Assembly: GCA_001695595.3 (NCBI GenBank)
Contig: MBPM02000100.1
Coordinates: 1 to 64,000 of the forward strand
Length of the DNA stretch: 64,000 bases
Direction: 5' to 3'
DNA from: Plasmopara viticola
Lineage: Eukaryota; Oomycota; Peronosporomycetes; Peronosporales; Peronosporaceae
The position numbers were made by a program, and so were the translations under genes. The notes under the pieces were generated by a model. It was not told the DNA's origin, made no database searches, and saw only the letters and a list, made by a program, of their open reading frames with translations. This document shows positions 1-9,516 of this stretch, piece after piece. Numbering within the stretch: position 1 is the stretch's first letter; each line of letters starts with the position of its first letter.

Positions 1-741
1 CTTAGGCCTCGATTCTCGTCCTTCTGCTTGGTCCAGCACCGCTCAGCCGAGTGCCCCAATTTTCCGCAGTACGTGCACTGGCGAGGCTCCCGATCAGTGC
101 TGAACGCACGTGCCGCGTCTTCAGTCTTGATCGCCAGATCTTCTCGCCCTGCCGCTTGATATGCTCGTTCGTGAGCACCTTGACAACGTCTTGCGTTTTC
201 AGCTCCGCAGTGCTCATCTCCAGATTCAATACCACGTTCTCGTAGCTCTTGGGGAGACTGCGCAGCAAGCAGATCGCCACGTCCTCGTCCTCCATCTTGG
301 CGCCGATGCTGCTGAGCTTGGCGCTGATGTTGAGGACCTCGTTGCAATGTTGTAGCACATTGCCGCCTTCCGCATCTCCATGCTGAAGAGTTGTCGCTTG
401 AGATAGATGCGACCAGCCTTCTGGGACCCACCGTAAAGTGGTCTTCACACGCACCCATGCAACCCATGCTTCCTCGCAGTCATCGACAACGTGATGATAA
501 TCCGCGTCCATGTGGAGCAGCATAAGTCCGAAGGCGATGTTGTTGAGCTTGACGTACTCATCCTTGGCACGAGAGTCGGTGAAGGTGAGAGTCGTCTGGC
601 GATTCACCACATGCCACGTTGACTTGTCAGGAACACGCCACGCATGTAGCGGCTCCACGTCACGTAGTTGTCTCCGTTGAATTTGTCGATGGAGACTTTG
701 GTGGAAACGTCTTGCGCAGTGGACATGATAGTTGGGCTCAT
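1..741 (-). pseudogene. E1 gag (partial, frameshifted)
   Basis: Capsid-like gag of a copia element. It starts [11 protein letters not shown] at the ATG inside the primer-binding site (739-741). The conserved gag block with [10 protein letters not shown] and RYMRGVF follows, then the gag helical region with [20 protein letters not shown]. Against E4, single bases are missing near 628, 368 and 141 and one is added near 438, so no single frame is open. The zinc-knuckle region is still recognisable in another frame at the left edge. It cannot encode a working Gag. The part beyond position 1 is not visible. Confidence 0.88.
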
Positions 742-745
742 AACC
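733..745 (-). promoter_or_regulatory. E1 primer-binding site overlapping gag ATG
   Basis: GGTTATGAGCCCA on the minus strand, directly after the LTR end (CCAACA). The ATG inside it is the gag start codon. See the E4 site at 21647 for interpretation. Confidence 0.85.
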
Positions 746-1034
746 TGTTGGATTTCTGAAGCGAAGGAGTGGGGAGCGAAGCTTGCGGGGAGCGAAGTGC
801 GAAGAAGGCACTTGAGCTGTTGAAGGAAGATTCGAAAGTGATTCATTTAATGTTAGTTCTAGCTGATGAGACATGCACTAGCTCTTCCTATCACTTAGTT
901 CGTCTAATCACAATCATTCCTTACTCGTCCAATCATCCTACTCGTCTAATCAACGTGCGATCGTATTGGACCGGTTCGGGCTAACCGGTTAAGGGTGCAA
1001 CTGGTACATTGTACCACAAAGGTTACCCTTAACA
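746..1034 (-). repeat. E1 5' LTR (type A)
   Basis: 289-bp LTR beginning TGTTAAGGGTAACC and ending CCAACA on the minus strand. It is nearly the same as the E4 5' LTR (21660-21951). An initiator-like TCACTTTCGAATCTT lies about 100 bp before its 3' end. The right boundary is defined by the switch to B1 RNase H sequence. Confidence 0.88.
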
Positions 1035-2605
1035 AGAATCTTGAGCTCCGGTCCAGGCTCACCTGCCGCATCCAGAATCTCGCACAGTAACGATGAACCC
1101 ATTTACCTTCTTGAACCGCTAAGCTTAGAGCAATGTACTCAGCTTCGCTGGTTGACAATGAAACGCTTGACTGCTTCTTACTTCCCCAGCTTACCGGAGC
1201 AATCATCAGTATGAAAGCGAATCCAGAAGTCGACTTGCGGTCAGTGTGATCACTGCCCAATCAGCCTCCGAGTATCCACAAAAATTGACTTTGTTGCCGG
1301 GCTGAAAGCAGATTCCATGAGACTTTGTACCTTGCAGATAGCGAAATATACGCTTGACTGCAGTCCAATGCTCAATCTGTGGGTTTTCCATAAACCTTGA
1401 AACATAGCCAACTGCAAACGCAATGTCCGGCCGCGTCGCTGTTGTCAGATGCATTAGAGCTCCGACCGCTTCTCGAAATGGCGCGTTTACCTTGGTCGGA
1501 GAGTCGCTTGGCACAAGCTTTGTGCTGATGTTTGTTGGATTTATAACTGACTTGCAATCATCCATACCAAATCGCTTGAGAATGTCATTGATGTATCGCC
1601 GTTGACACATTATAACACTGCCGTTGTCACTGTCTACAAGCTCGATGCCCAGGACAAACGCGCACTTGCCACTGTCGGTCATCTCAAAGCGATTCTTTAA
1701 GGCAATTTTGTATCCACAATCAATGCTGTTGAACTCCCGGTAATCAAAACATCATCGACATATACCGAAAGTAGCGCGCAGCCGTTGTTCGAGACCTTGA
1801 TGTAAAGGCACGGATCGAAGGCTGAAACTTGATATACGATCGAGCACACATCTTCATCAAAAGTCTCATTTCACACGCGAGAAGATTGTTTCAGACCATA
1901 AACTGCCTTGTCGAGTACAAGACAGTCAAATTCTTTGTCAAGTTCAAACTCCTTCTGGTGAAGTGCAGTAGACAACTTCCTTCATCTCCCATACAGAAAA
2001 GCTGTCACAACGTCCAATTGATCAAGTGGCCACTCGAAGTAATTCGTCAAAGCGATGACCATCCGTAACGTCACGTACTTGACCACAGGCGAAAACGTTT
2101 TGTATAGTCGATTCCGTATTTTGTCGAAAACCCTTTGCCACGAGTCGAGCCTTGTATTTCTCAATTGAGCCGTCGGCCTTTCGCTTGATCTTAAAAACCC
2201 ACTTAGTTCCGATAGCTTGAAGTCCTGATGGCAACTTTGCAGCTCGAAAGACTTGACGAAGCCGCATTGAATCAAGTTCCGCACGAACGGCTTTGCGCCA
2301 GTGAAGCTGATCGGGTCCACTTATAGCTTCTTGATAAGTGGTTGGCTCGGATAAGTCGTAAGCTTCGACAGCATTCACACTCGCACGCCAGAATGTCGGT
2401 GAAGTTGAGTCGATGTTTTCGTCTTCGGAAGCTGTGATTCTTGATTAATGCTAGATTCTGATTGCATACGAGATTGTCGCTTGGTTCGACGTGAGTCCAT
2501 TTCTTCAGGAGCACTTGTTTCATCCAGTCCTGCTTCACGATACTCGGGACTTGAAGCTCTATCTGATGACGCTGCTTGTGCTTTCCTGTTTGCTTGAAGT
2601 TGTCG
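1035..2605 (-). pseudogene. B1 pol: reverse transcriptase and RNase H, frameshifted
   Basis: RT and RNase H half of the copia polyprotein. Recognisable pieces include the RT entry WVFKIKRKADGSIEKYKARL, the linker FSPVVKYVTLRMVIAL, the DQLDVVTAFLYGR block, RPDIAFAVGYVSRFMENPQ, and the RNase H stretch SWGSKKQSSVSLSTSEAEY. These sit in at least five reading-frame pieces. Compared with B2 (28795-30365), about nine single bases are missing and one is added over 1.57 kb, with few substitutions. The reading frame is cut by E2 upstream and by E1 downstream. Not functional as it stands; the indel pattern may partly be sequence error. Confidence 0.88.
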
Positions 2606-2903
2606 TGTTGAAAAGGTCGAAGTGAGCACTAGTTGGCAAAATGCAAAGTGAATATATTTAAAAGGTCCTTAGTTCACAACTACATGCTACCTCTAAGCCA
2701 ATGATTTATCTAAGCCAATCAGAACGACTCACCATCGGCGCAATCATCTTCCCATCCGCGCAATCATCTTCCCATCCCGAAACCGATCTTTTGCCCATCT
2801 TGAACCCGCTCCCTCAGTCAGTCATCAACTGATTGCAGATACCGATACTTACCGATATGTAGTCGCTGGTCGAGGCGTATCATCACCAGCATCTTCGACA
2901 ACA
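2606..2903 (-). repeat. E2 3' LTR (type C)
   Basis: Begins TGTTGTCGAAGATGCTGG and ends TTTTCAACA on the minus strand. It contains two degenerate copies of a 22-bp unit built on CATCCGGGCGCAATCATCTT (here with small deletions), and two CTAAGCCAAT boxes (plus-strand spelling). The last 55 bp on its U3 side encode the C-terminus of E2 Pol. Confidence 0.93.
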
Positions 2904-5900
2904 CTCCCACTCGACTCGGCAACGGCGACGCCTTGTATCCCAAGTTTAGAACGCAGAACATCGAACTGCGCGGATGGAATTGGCTTCGTCATTATGTCGG
3001 CCAGCATGTCTTGCGTAGGGATGTACTCAAGGTTGACTTGGCCGTCCTCAACCTTTTCTCGCACAAAGTGGTAGCGAATGTCGATATGTTTTGTGCGCTT
3101 GTGAAATTCTGGATTCTTGGCCAACGCAATAGAACCTTGATTGTCCTCAAATATCTTGACAGACTCATTGGAAGTCATCTCACCAAGCTCGCACAGAAAT
3201 ACCTTGAGCCAAACCGCTTCTTGAGTGGCTTCTGATAAAGCCATGTACTCCGCCTCTGTTGAGGAAAGCGCCACACTTCGTTGCTTCTTACTTCGCCAGC
3301 TGATGCATCCATTATTAAGTGTAAACGCATAGCCGCTTGTACTTCGGCGAGATTCGATGTCTCCAGCCCAGTCTGCATCCGAATACCCAAGTAGCTTAGC
3401 CGGACCGCACCTTGAAAACTGGAGTCCATGCGTTTCCGTTGCCTTTAAGTATCGCAGAACCCGCTTGAGTGCTTGCCAATGCGTCGGACACGGATCAGCA
3501 GCAAACTGGCTTAGAACTCCCACAGCCGCAGCAAGGTCCGGTCGCGTCGCAACCATAAGATACATTATGCCACCAACACAACTTCGATAAGGCACATTCT
3601 TCATCGTAACTTCATGCTTGCAGCCGCCTTCACACATGTTCTTTGTCAGCTTGAGCCCTGCTTCTTGAGGCGTCTTGACCGGCTTGCTATCTTGCATGCC
3701 AAACTTGCTCAGAATTGACTTGAGAAACTTGGTTTGTCGCATCGTGACTCGACCGGATACTTGGTCTTGACCGATTTCCATACCGAGAAAGTACTTAAGC
3801 TCGCCGAGGTCAGTCATCTCAAATCGGTCGCTTAGCGCACGCTTGGTGGAGACAAGGAGCGAGTTGTTGCTGCTTGCTACAATGAGATCATCCACGTACA
3901 GCACAACAATAACCATATCGTCGTCCACGCGCTTGATGTAGACACAGTGATCGGACTCACACTTGCTGAAACTCATCTTGATCATAAAGTCGTCGATGGT
4001 TTGGTTCCACATGCGCGGTGATTGCTTAAGACCGTACAACGAACGCTTCAGCTTACATACATGATCTTGTTTGTTTTCGCTCACATATCCTTCAGGCTGC
4101 TGCATATAAATTTCTTCATCCAGAACTCCGTTTAAGAAAGCAGTCTTCACGTCCATCTGATGTAGCGTCAAACCGTACTTGGCAGCCATACTCAACGCGA
4201 TGCGAATTGAAGTAAACTTCGCCACCGGCGCAAATGTCTCCTCATAATCAACTCCAAACTTTTGTGAAAATCCCTTGGCAACGAGTCGCGCCTTGAACCG
4301 CTCGATAATCCCATCTTGGTTTTCCTTGACTCGAAACACCCATCTGCAGCCGATCGCTTTGCGTCCTTTAGGCAGAGGAACAACATCCCAAGTCTTGTTC
4401 TTGTGGAGTGACTCTAGCTCCGAGTCGCATGCAGCTTTCCATTGGCCCGCGTCACTGGATTCCATCGCCGACTTGAACGTTGTCGGCAATTTTCCCACTG
4501 AATACACGACGTGGGCGGTTTTGTAGCCCTCTTCGCGAATTGTAGCCAGAGCCGACATTTCTTCGAGTGTCGAGCGTTGGTATTTGGGCACATGACGCTT
4601 GGGCTGCGGAACCTCAGTCACCTTTTCCAAAGATTGAGTACGAGTGTGCCGCTTGCTTCCCAATTCAAAGTCCGTACTTGCGTCGTGTGTCTCATCCTGC
4701 TCTTGCTCAATCTCGTTTTCGTCGTCCGTCGATATTCCTTCATCCTCATCATGAATCTCGACAATAGTGCTTTTATTTTTGAAACTCGTTCTTCCACTGT
4801 CGAAAGTGTCTTCCTTGAACTGAGCATCACGACTCATAACGATTCGACCAGTCGACAATTCTTCAAAGCGATACGTCTTTTGGTGCTCCGAGTAGCCCAA
4901 AAATCGACACAATATTGCTTTCGCATCCAGTTTCGAGCGCTTTTCTTTCGGAACATGCACGAACGCGTGACAACCAAACACTTTCAAGTTGGCTAATAGT
5001 GGTTTCTTGGCTGTCCAAAGCTCGAAAGGTGACGTCTGGTGCTCGATAGCACGCGATGGACACCGATTTCGAAGAAACATTGCTGTCATAACTGCTTCTC
5101 CCCAGTAGTGTTTGGCGAGACCCGCGTGCTCCAACATGCACCTTGCGCATTCCACAAGCGTCCGATTCATACGCTCCGCAACTCCGTTAAGCTGTGGTGT
5201 GTACGGCGGCGTATACTTGAGCACAATTCCATTATCCGAGCAAAACTTGGCCATTTTCGTGGATGTATACTCGCCACCGTTGTCACTGCGAAGAGATTTT
5301 ACGCGTTTGCCGGTCTGCTTTTCTGCGAATGCCACAAAATTGGCGAACTTGTCCACGACTTCTGACTTGCTCTTGATCAGATAGACGACGCAATATCTTG
5401 ACTTGTCGTCGATGAACGTCACGAAGTAGCGCTTGCCACTAAACGTTGGAGACTGCATGGGACCGCACACATCGCTGTGTATAACCTCCAAAAGCTCATT
5501 CGCTCGATCCGTCGACATCGATTGGAACCGTACACGAGTCTGCTTACCCAGTGCACAGCCATCACAAATCTCCCACTTGTTCACAGACGTAATGTCGATT
5601 CCAATGGCGAGATTCTTCCTCACGATTGCGTTCAGCCCGTCGTGACCAATATGACCAAGTCGAAGATGCCACAAATATGAGGTGTCCTCGTTGCTTGTCA
5701 AAGTCTTGACCGTATTTGCTTCTTCACGAGCAACCGGAGTCATGTGCAGCCGAAATAATCCTTTTCCTTCGCGCGCACCGATTTTCCACTTGACACCTTT
5801 TGTTTCGGCAAAGCATTTCCTTGTCGAAAACAACAGGCCCGACGTCCTTGGTAAAGCGACCAACTGAAAACAAATTTCTCGACAACTTGGGGATGTGCCA

Positions 5901-5905
5901 CACAT
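2849..5905 (-). CDS. E2 pol: integrase, reverse transcriptase, RNase H
   Basis: The longest open frame among the elements (1,018 codons). Order by approximate residue: GAG-pre-integrase with LWHLRLGHIGHDGL (80) and CDGCALGKQT (115); integrase core with HSDVCGPM (142), FIDDKSRY (165), RSDNGGEY (205) and QLNGVAERMNRTL (235); RT with [11 protein letters not shown] (540), QMDVKTAFLNG (590) and the catalytic LYVDDLI (670); RNase H with DADWAGD (845), STEAEYMALS (880) and EDNQGSIALAKN (920). The catalytic motifs look intact. The first ~40 residues are out-of-frame sequence caused by a frameshift near 5850-5900, so this frame is no longer joined to gag-protease. The stop codon lies inside the 3' LTR. 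Confidence 0.93.
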   Translation of the reverse strand: MCGTSPSCREICFQLVALPRTSGLLFSTRKCFAETKGVKWKIGAREGKGLFRLHMTPVAREEANTVKTLTSNEDTSYLWHLRLGHIGHDGLNAIVRKNLAIGIDITSVNKWEICDGCALGKQTRVRFQSMSTDRANELLEVIHSDVCGPMQSPTFSGKRYFVTFIDDKSRYCVVYLIKSKSEVVDKFANFVAFAEKQTGKRVKSLRSDNGGEYTSTKMAKFCSDNGIVLKYTPPYTPQLNGVAERMNRTLVECARCMLEHAGLAKHYWGEAVMTAMFLRNRCPSRAIEHQTSPFELWTAKKPLLANLKVFGCHAFVHVPKEKRSKLDAKAILCRFLGYSEHQKTYRFEELSTGRIVMSRDAQFKEDTFDSGRTSFKNKSTIVEIHDEDEGISTDDENEIEQEQDETHDASTDFELGSKRHTRTQSLEKVTEVPQPKRHVPKYQRSTLEEMSALATIREEGYKTAHVVYSVGKLPTTFKSAMESSDAGQWKAACDSELESLHKNKTWDVVPLPKGRKAIGCRWVFRVKENQDGIIERFKARLVAKGFSQKFGVDYEETFAPVAKFTSIRIALSMAAKYGLTLHQMDVKTAFLNGVLDEEIYMQQPEGYVSENKQDHVCKLKRSLYGLKQSPRMWNQTIDDFMIKMSFSKCESDHCVYIKRVDDDMVIVVLYVDDLIVASSNNSLLVSTKRALSDRFEMTDLGELKYFLGMEIGQDQVSGRVTMRQTKFLKSILSKFGMQDSKPVKTPQEAGLKLTKNMCEGGCKHEVTMKNVPYRSCVGGIMYLMVATRPDLAAAVGVLSQFAADPCPTHWQALKRVLRYLKATETHGLQFSRCGPAKLLGYSDADWAGDIESRRSTSGYAFTLNNGCISWRSKKQRSVALSSTEAEYMALSEATQEAVWLKVFLCELGEMTSNESVKIFEDNQGSIALAKNPEFHKRTKHIDIRYHFVREKVEDGQVNLEYIPTQDMLADIMTKPIPSAQFDVLRSKLGIQGVAVAESSGSVVEDAGDDTPRPATTYR

Positions 5906-6345
5906 TTGTCAACACACCTTTCTTAATTTCGTGCGACGTCATCATAGCCATCACAATGTCACCGCTGCCAATAGCTTGTACGACGCCGTCGTCTGCCAGA
6001 TGTACGTCGATAGGGGGAAAAGTCTTGTAGCTCCTCATGAACTTCTTGGAACTTGTCATATGCTGAGTCGCCCCCGATCGACCAGCCAGACGTCATTCGG
6101 CTTGACAGAGCCACTGCTACCGCCAACCGAGAAAAGATAGTCACCAGAATCTTCAATCTGCGCGACGTTTGCCCGCTGCGATCGATATATCGCTCAGCAT
6201 CATTTTGGACTCGCGAGGGGCGATCTGCAATCCAGTGTCCTTGTTTGCCGCAATATTGGCACGCACCAGTCTTCTTCACCGGTCGTCCTTTGCGCTTCGC
6301 ATCCTTCATCATGAACGCTTGGCCAGACGCAGCTCCATCGCCGCC
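5906..6345 (-). pseudogene. E2 gag tail: zinc knuckle and protease region, frameshifted
   Basis: Sequence between the end of the gag frame and the pol frame, in two overlapping frames (5959-6312 and 5724-6059). It shows RKGRPVKKTGACQYCGKQGH, i.e. the start of a CX2CX4HX4C knuckle, but the fourth ligand is Arg (IADRP) where E6 has Cys (MAECP). Downstream lies the protease/GAG-pre region with DVHLADDGVVQAIGSGDIVM. The DSGAT-type catalytic signature sits at the frame break and cannot be read in one frame. Not translatable as one protein. Confidence 0.8.
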
Positions 6346-6920
6346 TGCTCCTTGCGCTTCATATCCTCATGGAGAAGTCGAGACGTCACCAGCTCCCAGG
6401 TCAAAGTGTCTGCACGAGATTCCAATGCAGTAATGAGAAACTGGTACGAGTCATTAAGACTCCCAAGAAGCGTGATAACCAAGTCGTCCTCGCTCACCGG
6501 GGCACCTACAGCATCGAGCTGCTCCGCCAGCGTCTTAAGCTTGTTGATGTGTTCCAGAACATCATCACCATCTTCCATCATTGTCGTGAAAAACCGTCGA
6601 CGAAGAAAGAGCTTGTTTGCGAGGCTCCTCTTCTCAAAGTGTCCTTCCAGTCGCGACCATGCATCATGCGCACCACTTGACGACCGGACTAGTGGCAGTT
6701 TCGAGTCTTCCATCGCAAGATAGATTATCGCTAGCGCTTTCCGAGACTTCCTCTTGTAAGTCGACTGATCCATCGCATTCGTGCAGTGCTCCAGCTTGAT
6801 CTCACCACTTGCGACTTCCCACAGGTCCCTCTCCTCCAGCACCATCTGCATCTTGAACTTCCAGGTGTGAAAGTTGGTGCCGTCGAACTTGTTGATTCGA
6901 CTTGGCATAGACGCGTCCAT
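6309..6920 (-). CDS. E2 gag (capsid part)
   Basis: 203-codon frame from MDASMPSRINKFDG. It contains the copia gag signature GTNFHTWKFKMQMVLEERD, the LEGHFEKRSLANKLFLRRRF block and the VISEDD-like segment (VGAPVSEDDLVITLLGSL). I chose the ATG at 6918-6920, in a CACCATGG context. The usual group C start in the PBS (MSPSPAD, 6974) is one base out of frame here, unlike in E6 and H2. The frame ends early (KRS stop) because of a lost base near 6345, which removes the zinc knuckle. A truncated Gag could in principle be made. Confidence 0.8.
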   Translation of the reverse strand: MDASMPSRINKFDGTNFHTWKFKMQMVLEERDLWEVASGEIKLEHCTNAMDQSTYKRKSRKALAIIYLAMEDSKLPLVRSSSGAHDAWSRLEGHFEKRSLANKLFLRRRFFTTMMEDGDDVLEHINKLKTLAEQLDAVGAPVSEDDLVITLLGSLNDSYQFLITALESRADTLTWELVTSRLLHEDMKRKEQAAMELRLAKRS

Positions 6921-6967
6921 GGTGGCGAAGGCAGAGTCAGAGAAGGGGAGGCAGAGTCGGCGGGGCT

Positions 6968-6980
6968 TGGGCTCATAACC
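6968..6980 (-). promoter_or_regulatory. E2 primer-binding site with out-of-frame gag ATG
   Basis: GGTTATGAGCCCA directly after the LTR end. Its ATG opens MSPSPADSASP, which is frameshifted relative to gag in this copy. Confidence 0.85.
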
Positions 6981-7283
6981 TGTTGAAAAGGTCGAAGTGA
7001 GCACTAGTTGGCAAAATGCAAAGTGAATATATTTAAAAAGGTCCTTAGTTCACAACTACATGCTACCTCCAAGCCAATGATTTATCTAAGCCAATCAGAA
7101 CGACTCACCATCCGGGCGCAATCATCTTCCCATCCGGGCGCAATCATCTTCCCATCCCGAAACCGATCTTTTGCCCATCTTGAACCCGCTCCCTCAGTCA
7201 GTCATCAACTAATTGCAGATACCGATACTTACCGATATGTAGTCGCTGGTCGAGGCGTATCATCACCAGCATCTTCGACAACA
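6981..7283 (-). repeat. E2 5' LTR (type C)
   Basis: 303-bp partner of 2606-2903. It keeps two full CATCCGGGCGCAATCATCTT units where the 3' LTR has small deletions. The right end TGTTGTC is followed by CGTCG, the target duplication in B1. Confidence 0.93.
7010..7037 (-). promoter_or_regulatory. Putative core promoter in the type C LTR (TATA and oomycete Inr-like)
   Basis: On the minus strand TTTAAATATATTC (7025-7037) is followed, with overlap, by TTCACTTTGCATTTTGCC (7010-7027). The second motif fits the oomycete initiator consensus as I recall it (CTCATTYYNCAWTTT) with about two mismatches. It would place the transcript start about 40 bp before the LTR end. Predicted from motif only. Confidence 0.5.
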
Positions 7284-8381
7284 CGTCGTGTATGTGAAGC
7301 CTTCGTCTTCTATTTCGAGTGAGTCGAAGTCCATGTTTGCTTCCTCAATTTCGTCAAAAATAATGACTTCTAAATCACCAAACTTGATTCGTCAAACTTT
7401 ACGTCCCGACTGATCACTATTTGCTGAGTTTGATGGTCGTAGATTCGGTATGCTTTGGACACTTCTTTATAGCCAACAAACACACCAACTCGAGACTTGG
7501 AGTCCCACTTGAGCCTCTTTTCTTTCGAAGTCAAAACGTAGGCCCGACACCCAAAGACACGCATATGTCCAACGCTTGGCTTGAGCTTGTGAATGATCTC
7601 GAATGAAGTCTTGTTCTTCATTTTTGGTGAGGGAAGGCGGTTCTTGATGTATATTGCAGTCATAGCGGCCTCTCCCCAAAAACTCTTGTCCAGTTTAGCG
7701 TGATGTAGTATGCTGCGTCCAATAGTCACAATCGTCCTTATTGCGCGCTCAGCTGTTCCGTTGGTTTGATGCGCATATGGGACTGTTACCTGCTGCTCAA
7801 TACCCTCGTTCTCGTAAAGGACCTTTAACGAGTTGGTTGCAAACTCACGAGCTTCGTCATGACGTACAAACTTGACTTTCTTTCCAAATTGAGTCTGAAC
7901 CTTCAAAATGTAAGTCTTGATTGCATCTTCGCTGTCCGATCTGGCTTGCAAGCAGAAACCCTTCATACATCCACTGGCCTAATCCACAATTAGTAGGAGA
8001 TACTTGCTTCCCCCAAGTGATACTTGCTCCATTGGGCCGCAGATGTCAAAGTGGAGAAGCTCAAAGAAAGCAAATCGACGCTTGTCAGGATTACTTGGAA
8101 ACGGTTTCTGGACCATCTTGCCCTCTTGGCACCCGCGACAAATGTTTGACAGAGTTGACATTGATGCATCACGAACGTCTTTAATCATTCCACCAGCAAT
8201 CAATTTGCGGAGCACATCACTAGGCGCGTGACCCAACCGTGCATGCAGGTCAATCTTGTTACTTGATTCAGTCATATTAGCCGATGGCCGTAAGGTTTGT
8301 AGCCAGTAAAGACCGTCAACTAGGTCGGCTGTTGCCGCTATCCCTTTCGAAATCTTCGACTCAATGTCCATGCGGGCACCG
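7284..8381 (-). pseudogene. B1 pol: GAG-pre-integrase and integrase
   Basis: Integrase half of B1, left of its gag-protease frame. Visible: LHARLGHAPSDVLRKLIAGG and [18 protein letters not shown] (zinc-binding end of GAG-pre-integrase), LLHFDICGPMEQVSLGGSKY, then FVRHDEAREFATNS and [13 protein letters not shown] from the integrase core. The stretch is broken by an in-frame stop near 7975-7980 and by a deletion of roughly 17 bp at 8381 compared with B2. It is separated from the RT half by E2. Confidence 0.85.
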
Positions 8382-9512
8382 TCAACCGCTTTTGTTGATC
8401 TGCGGGACAGAGAGCAGGTTCTTGCTCATCTTTGGAACGTAAAGCGCATCTTTGATTTCAAGGTCGCGTATGTCACCGTTGGGTAGCACCACCCGCTCAA
8501 AAATGGTTCCCACACCCATAATTGCAGTTTTGCTTCCATTTGCTACCGCAAGTTCGCCACAATTTTGTTCATCGAGAGTCTGAAACTTGGACTTGTCGTA
8601 GCAAATGTGGTGTGTGGCACCACTGTCAATGGCCCACATGCCTGGCATATCTTTGCCCGAAGACAGCTCGCATTCCAATGATACTGCAAATGCGATCCGA
8701 TCGTAATCGTTGTCGCTGTACCGAAACTGTACATTACTTGCTCCGCGTCCACGATTTTGTACGCCGCGTCGAGCTCCTCGATTGTCATCCTTTTGCTTGG
8801 TCCAGCATCGTTCCATCGTATGCCCCAATTTACCACAATATGTGCATTGGCGGGACTCTCTTTCGGCACTGAACGCCTTGGCTGCGTCTTCAGTTTTCAC
8901 CGCTGGAGTCCTCTCACCATGTCGCTTGATGTGCTCATTTGTCAGCACCTTCACAACGTCTTGCGTCCGCAATTCTGCACTGCTCATCTCCAAGTTAAGC
9001 ACGACGTTCTCGTAGCTTTTTGGTAGACTCCGAAGCAGACAAATCGCGACGTCCTCATCCTCCATCTTGGCACCGATACTGCTTAGCTTGGCGCTGATGT
9101 TGAGAACCTCATTGCAGTGATGCAGGCCGTTGTCGCCTTCCGCCATTTCCATGCTGAAAAGTTGGCGCTTCAGGTAAATGCGACCAGCCTTTTGCGACCC
9201 GCCGTAAAGTGTTTTGATACGGATCCAGGCAGCATAGGCTTCTTCGCAGTGGTCGACTATATGATGATAGTCCACGTCCATGTGTAGTAGCATCAAGCCG
9301 AACGCAATGTTGCTGGCTCTGACGTACTCATCGCTGGCGCGAGCATCAGTGAATGCCGGCGTGACCTCCCGATTCACCACGTGCCACACCGACTTGGTGA
9401 GAAACACGCCGCGCATGTACCGGCACCACGTAGCGTAGTTATCCCCGTTGAATTTGTCGACAAGTACTTTTGACGAAACATCTTGCGTGGAGGACATGGT
9501 TGTTGGGCTCAT
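8382..9512 (-). CDS. B1 gag-protease frame
   Basis: 376-codon frame starting [15 protein letters not shown] at the PBS ATG. Order: gag block [16 protein letters not shown] (about residues 18-33), helical gag region, zinc knuckle [15 protein letters not shown] (about 225, a complete CX2CX4HX4C), then retroviral-type aspartic protease [15 protein letters not shown] (about 290) with the catalytic Asp in DSG intact. It ends [11 protein letters not shown] at the deletion that also breaks the integrase. This is the best preserved group B gag, but in this copy it is no longer fused to pol. Confidence 0.9.
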   Translation of the reverse strand: MSPTTMSSTQDVSSKVLVDKFNGDNYATWCRYMRGVFLTKSVWHVVNREVTPAFTDARASDEYVRASNIAFGLMLLHMDVDYHHIVDHCEEAYAAWIRIKTLYGGSQKAGRIYLKRQLFSMEMAEGDNGLHHCNEVLNISAKLSSIGAKMEDEDVAICLLRSLPKSYENVVLNLEMSSAELRTQDVVKVLTNEHIKRHGERTPAVKTEDAAKAFSAERESRQCTYCGKLGHTMERCWTKQKDDNRGARRGVQNRGRGASNVQFRYSDNDYDRIAFAVSLECELSSGKDMPGMWAIDSGATHHICYDKSKFQTLDEQNCGELAVANGSKTAIMGVGTIFERVVLPNGDIRDLEIKDALYVPKMSKNLLSVPQINKSG

Positions 9513-9516
9513 AACC
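9504..9516 (-). promoter_or_regulatory. B1 primer-binding site overlapping gag ATG
   Basis: GGTTATGAGCCCA immediately after the LTR (AATTAACA). The ATG is at 9510-9512. Confidence 0.85.

Larger units (their letters stand above)
1..1034 (-). mobile_element. E1: group A Ty1/copia element, 5' part only
   Basis: The 5' end of a minus-strand copia element: LTR on the right, primer-binding site, then gag running off the left edge of the window. Its sequence is close to E4 (17414-21951). On its right the LTR ends directly in the RNase H region of element B1 (AGAATCTT follows), so E1 was inserted into B1. Its other end, and the second copy of any target duplication, lie outside the window. Compared with E4 the gag has several single-base deletions and one insertion. 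Confidence 0.9.
2606..7283 (-). mobile_element. E2: full-length group C Ty1/copia element (4.68 kb)
   Basis: Complete element with two LTRs (298 and 303 bp), PBS, gag, zinc knuckle/protease region, a long integrase-RT-RNase H frame and a purine tract (GAGTGGGAG) just before the 3' LTR. Flanked by the 5-bp duplication CGTCG of B1 sequence (left copy degraded to GTCG). The LTRs differ by only a few substitutions and short indels, so the insertion is young. It is defective: there are frameshifts between the PBS ATG and gag, near 6345, and near 5850-5900, and the zinc knuckle has lost its last cysteine. Confidence 0.95.

Noticed and set aside
742..874. Extension of the E1 gag frame upstream of the PBS ATG
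   Set aside because: The upstream residues come from LTR sequence and are not conserved between elements; MSP at the PBS ATG is.
6053..6723. Long plus-strand frames opposite E2 gag (126 and 184 codons)
   Set aside because: They are antisense shadows of gag; the minus strand shows conserved gag motifs and the plus-strand products resemble nothing.
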